A stretch of 64,000 nucleotides of DNA from BM506 sp031581485 (GTDB lineage Bacteria; Desulfobacterota; Desulfobulbia; Desulfobulbales; SURF-16), in contig JAVLBA010000004.1 in NCBI GenBank assembly GCA_031581485.1, positions 1 to 64,000 on the forward strand, in the 5' to 3' direction. The notes below the pieces were generated by a model. That model did not search any database, was not told the origin of the DNA, and saw only the letters and a list, made by a program, of their open reading frames with translations. Positions 53,485 through 63,153 of this stretch are shown here, piece after piece. How positions within the stretch are numbered: position 1 is the stretch's first letter; every line of letters begins with the position of its first letter. Position numbers and translations under genes: made by a program.

Positions 53485-54927
53485 TCAGGCCAAAATGCCC
53501 AGGGTCCGATACTCATGCAATTTATTCCGCAGGGTACGCACGGAGATACCGAGCATCTTGGCCGCATGGGTCCGATTATTGTCAGTTTTTTGAAGGGCAT
53601 GTAAGATCATTTGACGCTCTACATCCTTCAGCGGCACAATAGCGCTCTCATCATGAGGGACGCCAGGAGTCGCCGGCGGCTCATCTCCTTCAAGGGGAGA
53701 TTCCGGGACCTGCCACTGGGGAGGGGGTGCATCGGCCCCCGGGCCAGGAATCACATCATCCCACAGGTCTTCCAGCACATATTCCCGGCCCTGATTAAGG
53801 AGAACGGCGCGCTCCACCAGGTTTTCCATCTCCCTGACATTACCGGGCCACTCATAGTCAAGAAAATAACGGCGCACCGGTTCGGAAAATCTTTTCAGAT
53901 CCTTCTTGTACTGAGTGGTGTACTTTTCCAGGAAAAACTGGGCCAACAGAGGAATATCACCGGGGCGCTGCGCCAAGGAAGGCAGATGGAGGGGAATGAC
54001 ATTAAGGCGATAGAAGAGATCCTGACGAAAAGTCTTCTCCCGCACCATCTCAGCCAGGTCTCTATTGGTGGTGGCCACCACATGGACATCCACCTTCACC
54101 GGCAGATTGCCGCCGACCCGGTCCACCTCTTCCTCCTGCAGCACCCGCAGGAGCTTGGCCTGCAGATGAAGGGGCAATTCCCCTATTTCATCCAGGAGCA
54201 GGGTGCCGTTGCTGGCCAGCTCAAACTTGCCCTTCTTGGCAGTCACCGCCCCGGTAAAGGCCCCTTTTTCATGACCAAAGAGTTCACTCTCCAGCAGCCC
54301 CTCCGGCAGAGCGGCACAATTCAGGGCCACAAAGGGGCCATGACAACGATCGCTTTCATTATGAATGTAGCGGGCAAAGACCTCCTTGCCCGTTCCCGAG
54401 GCGCCGAGGATAAGAACCGTGGCCTTGCTGGAAGCCACACTCTTGGCCTTGATCATGACTTTTCGGAGATTCTCCGAGTTGCCCACAATGGGTTTATCCG
54501 CCCCCCCCTTCCGGCGCCGGGCTGCGGTTAAGGCACTGGTCACCGGGGTAAGACGCTGACGGCGCAGCACCATGCGGACCATCTCAAGAACGGCTTGCTG
54601 CTGAAAAGGTTTGAGGATGTAATCCTCGGCCCCCAGCCGCATGGCCTCCACTGCTGTATCCACTGAGGCGTGGCCGGTGACCAGAATAACCGGCAGCTCA
54701 GGGATCTGGACCTTAAGTTTTTTCAAGAGATCCAGACCAGAGCCGTCCGCCATTTTCAAATCAGTCAGGACCAGGTCAGGCTGCTCGCCTGCCACCATTT
54801 CCAGGGCCATGGTGACGTTCTCAGCCGCCATCACCTGAAACTGCCCGAGACTCAAGGTTTCAAACAGGCTGATGCGGACATCCTGATCATCATCAACGAT
54901 GAGTATTTTATTGTTCAAAGTGGCCAT
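53485..54927 (-). CDS. Sigma-54-dependent response regulator, FlrC/FleR-like
   Basis: 480 residues. The receiver domain has ILIVDDDQDVR and the phospho-acceptor Asp in LVLTDLKMADG, with Lys in YILKPF. The AAA+ domain has the P-loop GASGTGKEVFARYIH (Ala replaces the usual Glu) and an intact GAFTGA loop that contacts sigma-54. A Fis-type helix-turn-helix (NRTHAAKMLGISVRTLRNKL) ends it. The promoters at 53358 and 45947 are its probable targets. No sensor kinase gene is adjacent. Confidence 0.9.
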   Translation of the reverse strand: MATLNNKILIVDDDQDVRISLFETLSLGQFQVMAAENVTMALEMVAGEQPDLVLTDLKMADGSGLDLLKKLKVQIPELPVILVTGHASVDTAVEAMRLGAEDYILKPFQQQAVLEMVRMVLRRQRLTPVTSALTAARRRKGGADKPIVGNSENLRKVMIKAKSVASSKATVLILGASGTGKEVFARYIHNESDRCHGPFVALNCAALPEGLLESELFGHEKGAFTGAVTAKKGKFELASNGTLLLDEIGELPLHLQAKLLRVLQEEEVDRVGGNLPVKVDVHVVATTNRDLAEMVREKTFRQDLFYRLNVIPLHLPSLAQRPGDIPLLAQFFLEKYTTQYKKDLKRFSEPVRRYFLDYEWPGNVREMENLVERAVLLNQGREYVLEDLWDDVIPGPGADAPPPQWQVPESPLEGDEPPATPGVPHDESAIVPLKDVERQMILHALQKTDNNRTHAAKMLGISVRTLRNKLHEYRTLGILA

Positions 54928-55035
54928 AAGGTGCCGTGGTCAGAATTGCGTATTCAGCAGAGGGCAGAGGGAAATATCCATCCCCACTGGCCGCTGAGCC
55001 TCCCTCCTGCATCCTGAATCCTCTCTTTTTCATCT

Positions 55036-57120
55036 TTAAAACATCCCCTCCACCTCAACCCGGATAGAGCGAATCTGCTCCCCATTGAGCCGGGTCCTGG
55101 CCAGTTGGGCCAGCCGGTCATCCTCACCGGCCAGGGCCAGACGGTAATGGACAACGGCCTCCGGGTATCTCTGTTGGGCCGCCAGCAAATCGCCAAGATG
55201 AAGATGAATGGGCTGCAGTTCAGGGCTTGTGCCCGGCAGACCATCTGCCAGCGCCCTTTTGGCGATGACGGTGGCTTCTTCTTTTTTCCCTGCCTTGGCA
55301 AGTTCCACTCCCAGCCGGCCATACCAGTACTGGATGCGTTGGGGGGGGAGCCACTCCTGGTCATGGAACAGGGCAATAAGATCTGCCACCGGCTCAAGAT
55401 CCCGCAGAACAAAGAGCTGATCCAGGTAGGCGGCGGCATAGACCCCTTTTCTCTCCTGCTGCCCCCCTGACTCCACCGCCATCTTGTAAAAAGCCAAGGC
55501 ATCCTCAGGACGCCCCTGCATCTCGCGCAGCCGGCCGCTTAACCAGTTGACCTCGGCAATGGCGGCTTGACCCTGGTAGATCTGGCGCAGATATTTCAAA
55601 AGCCTTTGCGCTGCCTGCAGGTCGTTATTGGCCAGATATACCGCGGCACGCCGAAAGTAGAGTTTCACTTTCTGCTTATCACGTATCTCCAGGCCCAGGG
55701 CCCGATAATACAAAACCGAGGCCTGATCATAGAGGCTCTCCGCCTCATAGGCCGCACCGATGAGCATGAGGAGGTCCGCCTTCTTACAGGCAGTAATGGT
55801 GGGAAACTCTTTTTCGTAGAGAAAGCGGACTTCCTGATATTTCTCAGCGTCGAGGAGCTTGCCGATCTTGGCAATCAGGATATCAGCAAGCTCCTGTTCC
55901 ACCACCAGCTGCTTTTTGGCCCTGGTCTTATAGCGGAGATAGGCAGTGCCGATATTATAGGCCAGGTCCCCTTCCTGCCGCTCAAGGTAGCGCTTGAACA
56001 AGGCGTAGCGCGCCTCCTGGGCCAGGGGATCACTATAGAGCCGATCAAGCACCTCCAGAAAAGGCTTGTCCCCCTTTTCCTTAAAAAAGGCGAGACGCTC
56101 TTTCTCGGACATCTTATCAAGATTGACAGCGCCATACTGGGCCAAACGGAAATTAGCCAAGACATAATATTTATCAGCAGGGCTGTTCTGACGCACCAGC
56201 CCTTCATAAAAAATCCGGGCCGCATCCACCATGCCCGCCTGCAGGAAACTTTCCGCCAGCTCAAAAAAGGCGGCGTCATCGACCTGGGCCGGTTCCGTGA
56301 TATTAAGATAACGAAGGATATGATCACGGCCCTCTTTGACATTCCCCGCCCTGAGGGTGGCAATACCGATATATTTAAGTAACTCCGGATAACGCAGATA
56401 ATAATCGGGATTGCGGCGATCTATCCCTTTTAAAATCCCCAGGGCGTCATGCCACTCCCCTTTGAAAAAATGGACATGGGCCTGGCCGATCTCGCCGCGG
56501 AGCCTGATCTCTTTATCCGTGCTCCCTTGAAGTCTGGCAAATTCAGCGCTGGCCCGCTTGAATTTGTCCAGCCGCAGATAGACCTGGGCCCGCCTGAAAA
56601 AGACCTCATTCTCCAGATCGTGGCCAGGGTAGTCCTTGAGAAAAAGAGTGTAGTAATTGAGGGCCTCCCGATGAAACCCCAGCTGGAAATAGCTGTGCCC
56701 CACCTCGTAATAGGCCTCAGCCAACCGGGGTGAATCAGGGAAATCAACAATATAGGCCTGAAAAAGATCCTTTACCCTCCCCCAATCAGGAGCCAGGGCA
56801 AGGGGGGCGGTTCTCTTATAGAGACGGGCCGCCTGCCAGAGGGCCTGCTCTGCCCGCGGCGATCGGGGATAGGTCTGCCAGTAATATTTGAAATAGAGGG
56901 CAGCCTGTTCGTCATCCTCAGCCGCCAAGAAACCCTGGGCCTGGCCCCACAGCTTATCCTGGCTGACTACCTCCGCCGCCCGGGCAGGGCCGACCCAGAA
57001 CAGAGGGTTTGCCGCTACAGAGAGAAGCGACAAAAAAATGACCAGGGCAAGAAGAGGTTTGCCGATGGCGCAGCCTCCCCCGGCCCTGCAACACGTCCCT
57101 GGCCAAGAATCATCACCCAT
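55036..57120 (-). CDS. Exported TPR-repeat protein in the flagellar regulator block
   Basis: About 694 residues. A signal peptide (LLALVIFLSLLSVAANPL and a cleavage-like ARA-AE) leads into many tetratricopeptide-type repeats (PRLAEAYYEVGHSYFQLG, PADKYYVLANFRLAQYG, AESLYDQASVLYYRALGLE). The ATG at 57120 has GAGG seven bases before it; 57126 is possible. It starts within 10 bp of the activator's stop and is followed by the response regulator, so all three are probably co-transcribed. A periplasmic scaffold or assembly-sensing role is a guess. Confidence 0.8.
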   Translation of the reverse strand: MGDDSWPGTCCRAGGGCAIGKPLLALVIFLSLLSVAANPLFWVGPARAAEVVSQDKLWGQAQGFLAAEDDEQAALYFKYYWQTYPRSPRAEQALWQAARLYKRTAPLALAPDWGRVKDLFQAYIVDFPDSPRLAEAYYEVGHSYFQLGFHREALNYYTLFLKDYPGHDLENEVFFRRAQVYLRLDKFKRASAEFARLQGSTDKEIRLRGEIGQAHVHFFKGEWHDALGILKGIDRRNPDYYLRYPELLKYIGIATLRAGNVKEGRDHILRYLNITEPAQVDDAAFFELAESFLQAGMVDAARIFYEGLVRQNSPADKYYVLANFRLAQYGAVNLDKMSEKERLAFFKEKGDKPFLEVLDRLYSDPLAQEARYALFKRYLERQEGDLAYNIGTAYLRYKTRAKKQLVVEQELADILIAKIGKLLDAEKYQEVRFLYEKEFPTITACKKADLLMLIGAAYEAESLYDQASVLYYRALGLEIRDKQKVKLYFRRAAVYLANNDLQAAQRLLKYLRQIYQGQAAIAEVNWLSGRLREMQGRPEDALAFYKMAVESGGQQERKGVYAAAYLDQLFVLRDLEPVADLIALFHDQEWLPPQRIQYWYGRLGVELAKAGKKEEATVIAKRALADGLPGTSPELQPIHLHLGDLLAAQQRYPEAVVHYRLALAGEDDRLAQLARTRLNGEQIRSIRVEVEGMF

Positions 57121-57129
57121 CCCCATACC

Positions 57130-58179
57130 TCAACGCACCGCCGGCTTGACCACACCGTGCCGTTTCATCTTTTCCAGCAGGGTTGTCCGATTTACCTTCA
57201 ACAATATGGCCGCCCTGTTTTTTACCCAGCCGGTCTGCTGCAGCGCCCTGACAATCAATTTCCGTTCATAGCCTGCCACCACATCACTGAGGCAAAAATC
57301 ATCTTCAGGAATCTCGGAGACAAGAGGGGAAACAGCCTGCCCCTGACCACTCAAGAGCTGGGGCGGCAGATCCTCCATGGTTATGATCTCGCCAGCCGCC
57401 AAGATAACCATGCGTTCAACCATGTTTTCCAGTTCACGGACATTGCCGGGCCACTGGTATCGTTTCAGGCATTCCAGGACATCATCATCTATGCCGCGAA
57501 TCACCCTTTTTTTCGAGGCACAGAAATGCTCCAGAAATTTCTCCACAAGAAGCGGAATATCGCTTTTCCGCGCCCGCAGGGGCGGGGATTCAATGGGGAT
57601 CACGGTAATCCGGTAGAAAAGATCCTCCCGGAAATTTCCCAGCCGCACTTCTTCGGCAAGATCACGATTGGTGGCGGCAATGACTCGGAAATCAGAGCTG
57701 ATTGTTTTGCTGCCCCCCACTCTTTCAAATTTTTTCTCCTGGAGAACACGCAGCAGCTTGACCTGCAAGACAGGGCTCATTTCAGCAATCTCATCAAGGA
57801 AAACCGTGCCCCCGTCCGCCATCTCAAAACGGCCGAGACGGGTGCGGATGGCATGGGTGAAGGCCCCTTTTTCATGGCCAAAAAGCTCAGACTCAAGGAG
57901 CTCTGCCGGGATGGCCCCGCAGTTCACCGGCACAAAGGGATTCCCCCTCCGATCCCCGCCATGATGCAGGGCCTGGGCTATCAATTCTTTACCGGTTCCA
58001 GATTCCCCCTGGATCAAAACGGTGGAGTCGGTATCCCGCACTTTTTCTATAAGGGAAAAAACCTTACAAATCGATGGGCTTTTACCAATGATATTGCTAT
58101 AGAAGGGAATTGTTTTTGGTTTTGGAGAAGTTTTTTTCGCAGGGAGGGGCTCAGCTGCAACAAGAATAGTCATGATCAC
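57130..58179 (-). CDS. Sigma-54 activator without receiver domain, GAFTHA variant
   Basis: 349 residues. The AAA+ domain starts near residue 30 with GESGTGKELIAQALH (Walker A at 58-65) and GTVFLDEIAEMSP (Walker B). The sigma-54 contact loop reads GAFTHA (residues 105-110) where GAFTGA is usual. The Fis-type end is NRAAILLKVNRTTLLEKMKR. There is no N-terminal receiver, only ~30 residues, so it is probably not controlled by phosphorylation. Its place at the head of the regulator block suggests an FlrA/FleQ-like master role. Confidence 0.85.
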   Translation of the reverse strand: MIMTILVAAEPLPAKKTSPKPKTIPFYSNIIGKSPSICKVFSLIEKVRDTDSTVLIQGESGTGKELIAQALHHGGDRRGNPFVPVNCGAIPAELLESELFGHEKGAFTHAIRTRLGRFEMADGGTVFLDEIAEMSPVLQVKLLRVLQEKKFERVGGSKTISSDFRVIAATNRDLAEEVRLGNFREDLFYRITVIPIESPPLRARKSDIPLLVEKFLEHFCASKKRVIRGIDDDVLECLKRYQWPGNVRELENMVERMVILAAGEIITMEDLPPQLLSGQGQAVSPLVSEIPEDDFCLSDVVAGYERKLIVRALQQTGWVKNRAAILLKVNRTTLLEKMKRHGVVKPAVR

Positions 58180-58614
58180 CTAGCTTGGGGGGTGAAGAAG
58201 GTTTGAAAAATTGTCAAGGCTCCCCGCTGTAAGGAGGCAGAATGACAAGCAATCCTGCCGCAGGTGCTCCTGTTAATATCTCCGGACTACCTTAAGATAT
58301 GAAAAAAAGACCATACGCCTCAGGCCTTGTCACGCAGAGAAACAGGGGCCTTAAAAAATGCCCTGGCCGGTGACCCGCAAAAAAAGATAGCTAACTCAAT
58401 ATTTTTCTTTTATTTCTAAAACCTGATATATAGTACGGCTGATATATAGTACGGCATTGAGAGTGTCAATTTTTTTAACATCCCTTTCCGGTGCTTTCAG
58501 GGCATCAAGCGTCATAATTATGGCACTCTATTTTTTTTACATAATGTAATTTCCACTACTTAGAATCAGGAAACTTTTCTTTTGGCCGCCCCTCTTTTTC
58601 CTCTGACATCGTCT
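58180..58614. other. Divergent region between the sigma-54 activator and ftsE
   Basis: 435 bp, A+T-rich in its right half. It includes the tandem 16-bp repeat at 58423-58454 and TTGACA on the minus strand near 58212 with no good -10. Promoters for both sides must be here. No gene was seen. Confidence 0.55.
58423..58454. repeat. Perfect tandem 16-bp repeat upstream of ftsE
   Basis: CTGATATATAGTACGG occurs twice in a row without mismatch. Each unit has a TATATA-like core, so it could duplicate a -10 element or an operator. It lies ~165 bp before the ftsE start. Confidence 0.8.
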
Positions 58615-59334
58615 ATGAGCTCATCTGATACCGCCTCCACCATTGACACGGCATTAATCGACATTGTTAAAGTCACCAAGACCTACCCCCCCGACATCAT
58701 GCCCCTTGACGAGGTCTCTCTCACCGTGGGCCATGGGGAGATGCTCTTTCTTACCGGGGCGAGCGGGGCCGGCAAGACAACCCTGCTGAAACTTCTCTGT
58801 TTTCTCGAAACACCCACCATGGGCCTGATTGAGATCGGCAAAAGGGATATCGGCAAACTCTCGGGCCATAAGCTCCAGCAAATGCGTCAACATATTGGCG
58901 TCGCCTACCAGGACTTCAGACTTCTCCCCAAACAGACGGTGTATCAAAATATCGCCCTGGCCATGGAGGTGCGCTATGAAAACCCCAAGCTCATCAGACA
59001 ACGGGTCGTGGAGCTTCTGGCCGACCTCGGCCTGGCTGACAAAATCCACACCCCCACTGCCAAACTCTCCAGGGGCGAGCAGCAACGCGTTTCCATTGCC
59101 AGGGCGTGCGCCAACAGGCCCCCCCTGATCCTGGCGGATGAACCCTCAGGCAATCTTGATCCAGCAGCCACCACTCTGGTCATGAACCTCTTTCATCGCC
59201 TCAATGAAGAAGGGTCAACCATTATCATTGCCACCCACGACCAGACCCTGTACCAGAAATCGCCCCATCGCCTCCTCAACCTGGAGAACGGCAAACTGCA
59301 GGAAATCATCAAGGTCAATTTCGACCTCTCATAA
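58615..59334 (+). CDS. ftsE: Cell division ATP-binding protein FtsE
   Basis: 239 residues. FLTGASGAGKTTLLKLL (Walker A), LSRGEQQRVSIARA (signature) and LILADEPSGNLDP (Walker B) mark an ABC ATPase; the short length and following ftsX gene fix it as FtsE. With FtsX it activates periplasmic hydrolases at the septum. The ATG at 58615 is preferred to a TTG at 58582; no strong ribosome-binding site was seen. Confidence 0.93.
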   Translation: MSSSDTASTIDTALIDIVKVTKTYPPDIMPLDEVSLTVGHGEMLFLTGASGAGKTTLLKLLCFLETPTMGLIEIGKRDIGKLSGHKLQQMRQHIGVAYQDFRLLPKQTVYQNIALAMEVRYENPKLIRQRVVELLADLGLADKIHTPTAKLSRGEQQRVSIARACANRPPLILADEPSGNLDPAATTLVMNLFHRLNEEGSTIIIATHDQTLYQKSPHRLLNLENGKLQEIIKVNFDLS

Positions 59335-59347
59335 CGAGAAAAACATC

Positions 59348-60235
59348 ATGCGCTATCTCTTATTTATCTTTGGTCAGCTCGGCCGCAATTTTCGCCATGG
59401 CTGGACCTCCCAGGTGATGACCCTCTTTACGGTCTCCCTTTCCGTGCTCATCTTCTCCTTCTTTTTTTTGATCTATGTCAATATGGAGAAGGCAAGCAGC
59501 CGTCTGGGCAATGAATTGCGCCTGATTGTCTCTCTTGAGCACGAGGTGCCGGCCGCCTTCCGCCCCGAATTCAAGAAAAAAATCAACGACTTTGCCAAGG
59601 TGGACAAAATTGTCTTTATCTCCAGGGAAGAGGCCTTTGGCCGCCTGAGCAGACAACTTGGTCGTGACAGTGATATCCTGGAAGACCTTGATCCCTCTTT
59701 CCTGCCCTACACCGTGGAAATTTTCCCCGCCGGCGACCTCAAGAGCCTGACCAGGATCAAGGATTTCAGCGATTATCTGGAGAGCCTGCCAGGGGCGGTG
59801 AAAGTGCAGTATGGCCAGGAATGGCTCGAACGTTTCGGCTATTTCATCAGCCTCCTGCGCATGATTGTTATCTTAAGCGGCTCCCTGCTTATTCTCACCT
59901 CGGTCTTCATGGTTTCCTATACCATCCGCCTCACCCTGGAGTCCCGCCAGGAGGAATTGGAAATTCTGCGCTTTTTGGGCGCCACAGACCGCTATATCCG
60001 GGGGCCGGTCATTGTGGAGGGTTTTCTGCTTGGACTGCTGGGAGCCTGCAGCGGCCTCCTCTCTCTCTTTTTTTTATTTCAATGGATCAAAAACCATTTT
60101 TCCGGACCCGGCTTCCTCAATTTTTTCGAACTTTCCTTTCTGCCGCTGGCAAACAGTGGCACCATCTTTCTTATTGCCCTACTGCTGTGCACCAGCGGCA
60201 GCCTCATTTCCATCCGAAAATACCTGAAGGTATAA
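59348..60235 (+). CDS. ftsX: Cell division protein FtsX
   Basis: 295 residues with four membrane segments (FTVSLSVLIFSFFFLIYV; MIVILSGSLLILTSVFMV; EGFLLGLLGACSGLLSLFF; IFLIALLLCTSGSLISI). The extracellular loop between the first two includes EVPAAFRPEFKKKINDFAKV. The family segment LESRQEELEILRFLGATDRYIRGP is also clear (seen in pieces). It relays FtsE ATP hydrolysis to EnvC-like activators. It starts 13 bp after ftsE. Confidence 0.93.
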   Translation: MRYLLFIFGQLGRNFRHGWTSQVMTLFTVSLSVLIFSFFFLIYVNMEKASSRLGNELRLIVSLEHEVPAAFRPEFKKKINDFAKVDKIVFISREEAFGRLSRQLGRDSDILEDLDPSFLPYTVEIFPAGDLKSLTRIKDFSDYLESLPGAVKVQYGQEWLERFGYFISLLRMIVILSGSLLILTSVFMVSYTIRLTLESRQEELEILRFLGATDRYIRGPVIVEGFLLGLLGACSGLLSLFFLFQWIKNHFSGPGFLNFFELSFLPLANSGTIFLIALLLCTSGSLISIRKYLKV

Positions 60236-60241
60236 GCAGCA

Positions 60242-61555
60242 ATGACGTGTCCTCTTTTCCAGAAGCCCCTGTTTTGGGCCCTTCTCATCATCATGCTCCA
60301 GGGCGTGCTCCTGGCCCGTCCGGCCCTCTCCTATGAGTATGGTGATGATCTGGGGCTTGAAGAGGCCGTCCGTTTTGCCGAGCAGGACCTCTTTGAGCAT
60401 AAAAAAAAGCTGCGTCAGGTGCAGCAGGGCCTGCACACCCAGCAGGAGAATTTTGAGCAAAAACGCCGCGTCGAAGAGAACCTCCTCCATGAACTTGGCG
60501 AGATAGAGTCCAAAATCATTGCAGAAAGCCAGGAGCTGGTGAGCCTGGCCAACCAGTTGCAGAGAGAAAAGCTCCAGACAGCAGAATCGCTGGCACGCCT
60601 GGAGGCGATCCAGGCCGAAAAACACAACCTGGCCCAGAAAACAGAAAAGAGACTGGCCGCCTATTACCGGATGGGAGATATCGGCCTGCTGAACATCACC
60701 TTTTCAGCCGCCACCCTCCCCGATCTTGTGACCTTTCATGAATATTACCGCCACATGCTGCGCCACGACAAGACGCTCATCGCCCGATTCCGGGACAAAA
60801 TCGGGGATCTTGAACAATCAAGACAATCCCACCAGGAGCAGCAGGTTGAACTGAAAGAGGCCATGCACAAGGCCAGGCAGCAGCAAGGAATCCTGGCTGC
60901 CACCAAAGAAGCCAGAAAAGAGGTGCTGGGCCGCATCAAGATGGAAAAGGAGCTCTACAGGCAGGCCGCCGATGTTCTTGAGGAGGCGGCCAGGGATCTG
61001 CTCACCGGCCTGGAAGATTTCGAGAAGGAGTCGGAAATCACCCATAAGCAAAAAGAAGCATGGATGATCGCCACCTTCCCCCTGGAGCCCCATAAAAAGA
61101 GAAGGCCGGGCTGGATGCGGGGCTTTGCAGGCCAGAAGGGTTCCATGCCCCCCCCAGTGACAGGTACCTTGATAGGTGTGGCTGGCGACAATGCCGCAGC
61201 CCTGCCCCATGAGGCCCAGCCCTCCCATGGGGTCGATTTCAACACCGAACCCGGGGCCCTGGTCCGGGCGGTTTTTAAAGGCAAGGTGGTGCACGCCGGC
61301 TTTATCAAAGGCTACGGCCAACTCGTCATCATCAGTCACAATGACGACTACTACACCATGACCAGTGGCATGACCACCTTTATGGTAAAACCGGGCGACA
61401 GGGTCAACCAGGGAGATGGAATCGGTATGGCATCAGAACATATCGGCGCCTTGCGCAGCCCCATTCATCTTGAGATCCGTCGCAAGACAGAGCCTGAGGA
61501 TCCTCTTGCCTGGCTTGATCCCCGTCAGATTGTCACGGCTCCCGGGCTCCGGTAA
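60242..61555 (+). CDS. envC: EnvC-like murein hydrolase activator
   Basis: 437 residues. A signal peptide (FWALLIIMLQGVLLARPALS) precedes a long coiled coil (about 30-270) and a LytM/M23 domain near 320-430. In that domain SHGVDF keeps His and Asp, but the middle Y-x-H site reads TMTSGM and the HxH pair is reduced to SPIHLEI, so zinc binding is incomplete; E. coli EnvC is likewise inactive itself and activates amidases. It follows ftsX by 6 bp, as expected of an FtsEX partner. Confidence 0.88.
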   Translation: MTCPLFQKPLFWALLIIMLQGVLLARPALSYEYGDDLGLEEAVRFAEQDLFEHKKKLRQVQQGLHTQQENFEQKRRVEENLLHELGEIESKIIAESQELVSLANQLQREKLQTAESLARLEAIQAEKHNLAQKTEKRLAAYYRMGDIGLLNITFSAATLPDLVTFHEYYRHMLRHDKTLIARFRDKIGDLEQSRQSHQEQQVELKEAMHKARQQQGILAATKEARKEVLGRIKMEKELYRQAADVLEEAARDLLTGLEDFEKESEITHKQKEAWMIATFPLEPHKKRRPGWMRGFAGQKGSMPPPVTGTLIGVAGDNAAALPHEAQPSHGVDFNTEPGALVRAVFKGKVVHAGFIKGYGQLVIISHNDDYYTMTSGMTTFMVKPGDRVNQGDGIGMASEHIGALRSPIHLEIRRKTEPEDPLAWLDPRQIVTAPGLR

Positions 61556-61751
61556 AGTCCCTGATCATCCCCGCCTCAGCTTCTCCTGGTTCCCGGTACC
61601 GCCCCCAGGCAAGAGGCCAGCCCGGGTAAAATAAATTATTTTTGTCGTCCCCTGCTATCCATGTTATTATTCCCAGGTCTATTTTTTTATTTCCGTGCCC
61701 TGTCACCAGGTGACTCTGCGCACAATCGATAAAACGTTCCGTAGGTTTTTC

Positions 61752-63131
61752 ATGAAATCAGGCAAGTCCATCACCAAGCGTCTGCTCTTTGTTGTTATTC
61801 TTCTTCTGCCCGTTGCCACCCTCCCCCTCTGGGATCGTGACTCCAGGGTTATTGCGCAGACCGAGGAAATCTACCAGAACCTGGAGTCCTTCACCGCTGT
61901 TCTCCACATGCTCCAGGAAAACTACGTGGAGGAAGTCGAGCCCAAGGAACTCATCGAGGGCGCCATCAGGGGCATGCTCAACTCCCTGGATCCCCATTCT
62001 TCCTATATGGATCCGGAAGATTTCAAGGCCCTGCAGGATGAAACCCAGGGGAGCTTCTCCGGCATTGGTATTGAGATCACCATGAAGGATTCCATCCTCA
62101 CCGTGGTCAGCCCCATTGATGACACGCCGGCCTTCAAGATGGGGCTGCAGGCCGGTGACAGAATCATCCAGATTGAAGGAGAGCCCACCAAGGACATGAC
62201 CCTGATGGATGCCGTCAAACTGCTTCGTGGCCCCAAAGGCACGGACGTCACCATCTCTATCCACCGCGAGGGGTGGACCGAGTTAAAAGAGGTAATCCTT
62301 ACCCGTGACGACATCCCGCTGCACAGCGTCAAGGCCAAGATGCTGGAGCCGGGTTACGGCTATATCAGAATCCGCACCTTCCAGGCCAACACCACCAGGG
62401 ATTTCAAAGACGCCATGGCCGAACTCACCAAGGACGGCAAGCTGAAAGGTCTGGTCTTTGATCTGCGCAATAATCCGGGCGGTCTTCTTGACCAGGCTGT
62501 GCGGATCTCTGACATTTTTCTGGATAAGGGGCTGATTGTCTACACCAAATCACGCCGCCAGGAAAACAATCTGAGCTATGCCGCCCATAAGAACGGCACC
62601 CCCTATACCTTCCCCATTGTGGTTCTTGTCAATGAGGGCAGTGCCAGTGCCTCAGAGATTGTTGCCGGGGCCTTGCAGGATCATAAACGCGCCCTGGTTC
62701 TTGGCGCCCAGACCTTTGGCAAGGGCTCTGTGCAGACCATCCATCCCATGTCAAACGGCGGGGGACTGAGAATCACCACTGCCCGCTATTATACCCCCAA
62801 TGGCCGCTCCATTCAGGCCAAGGGCATCACCCCTGACATCCATGTGCCCACCGCCTTTCTCACGGAAGAAGAGCTCAAGGAAAAGAATGGCAGAGAGAAG
62901 CCCAAATTCATCCGCGAAAAAGATCTGCTCCACCATTTTGACAACGAAGGGACAGAGGACAAGGTCAAAAAAGAGCCCCAAAAGGATGGGGATCTGAGCG
63001 TGGTGGATGACAAAGAACAGCAGGAACGCGATGAGACCAAGGCCCTCATAGAGAAGGATAATCAACTGCGACAGGGGCTGACCATCCTCAAAAGCGCCCA
63101 TATCTTCAGCAGCATGTCTCCCAGCCAATAA
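61752..63131 (+). CDS. ctpA: C-terminal processing peptidase, S41 family
   Basis: About 459 residues. Signal or anchor (RLLFVVILLLPVATLPL), then a PDZ domain (SFSGIGIEITMKDSILTVVS) and the S41 catalytic core with Ser in NEGSASASEIVAGAL and Lys in TFGKGSVQT. It degrades periplasmic proteins, often with a TPR adaptor, and trims hydrolases. It follows the ftsE-ftsX-envC set, a common order in Deltaproteobacteria and others. The acidic C-terminus (DKVKKEPQKDGDLSVVDDKE) is variable. ATG at 61752 is chosen over 61695. Confidence 0.95.
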   Translation: MKSGKSITKRLLFVVILLLPVATLPLWDRDSRVIAQTEEIYQNLESFTAVLHMLQENYVEEVEPKELIEGAIRGMLNSLDPHSSYMDPEDFKALQDETQGSFSGIGIEITMKDSILTVVSPIDDTPAFKMGLQAGDRIIQIEGEPTKDMTLMDAVKLLRGPKGTDVTISIHREGWTELKEVILTRDDIPLHSVKAKMLEPGYGYIRIRTFQANTTRDFKDAMAELTKDGKLKGLVFDLRNNPGGLLDQAVRISDIFLDKGLIVYTKSRRQENNLSYAAHKNGTPYTFPIVVLVNEGSASASEIVAGALQDHKRALVLGAQTFGKGSVQTIHPMSNGGGLRITTARYYTPNGRSIQAKGITPDIHVPTAFLTEEELKEKNGREKPKFIREKDLLHHFDNEGTEDKVKKEPQKDGDLSVVDDKEQQERDETKALIEKDNQLRQGLTILKSAHIFSSMSPSQ

Positions 63132-63153
63132 TTCTTATAAAGATAGAGAGCAT

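Noticed and set aside
58510..58545. Possible sigma-54 promoter TGGCACTCTATTTTTTTT before ftsE
   Set aside because: The -24 box fits but the -12 box lacks GC.
61176..61555. EnvC-like protein as an active M23 endopeptidase
   Set aside because: Two of the expected zinc-site histidines are replaced, so an activator role is more likely.
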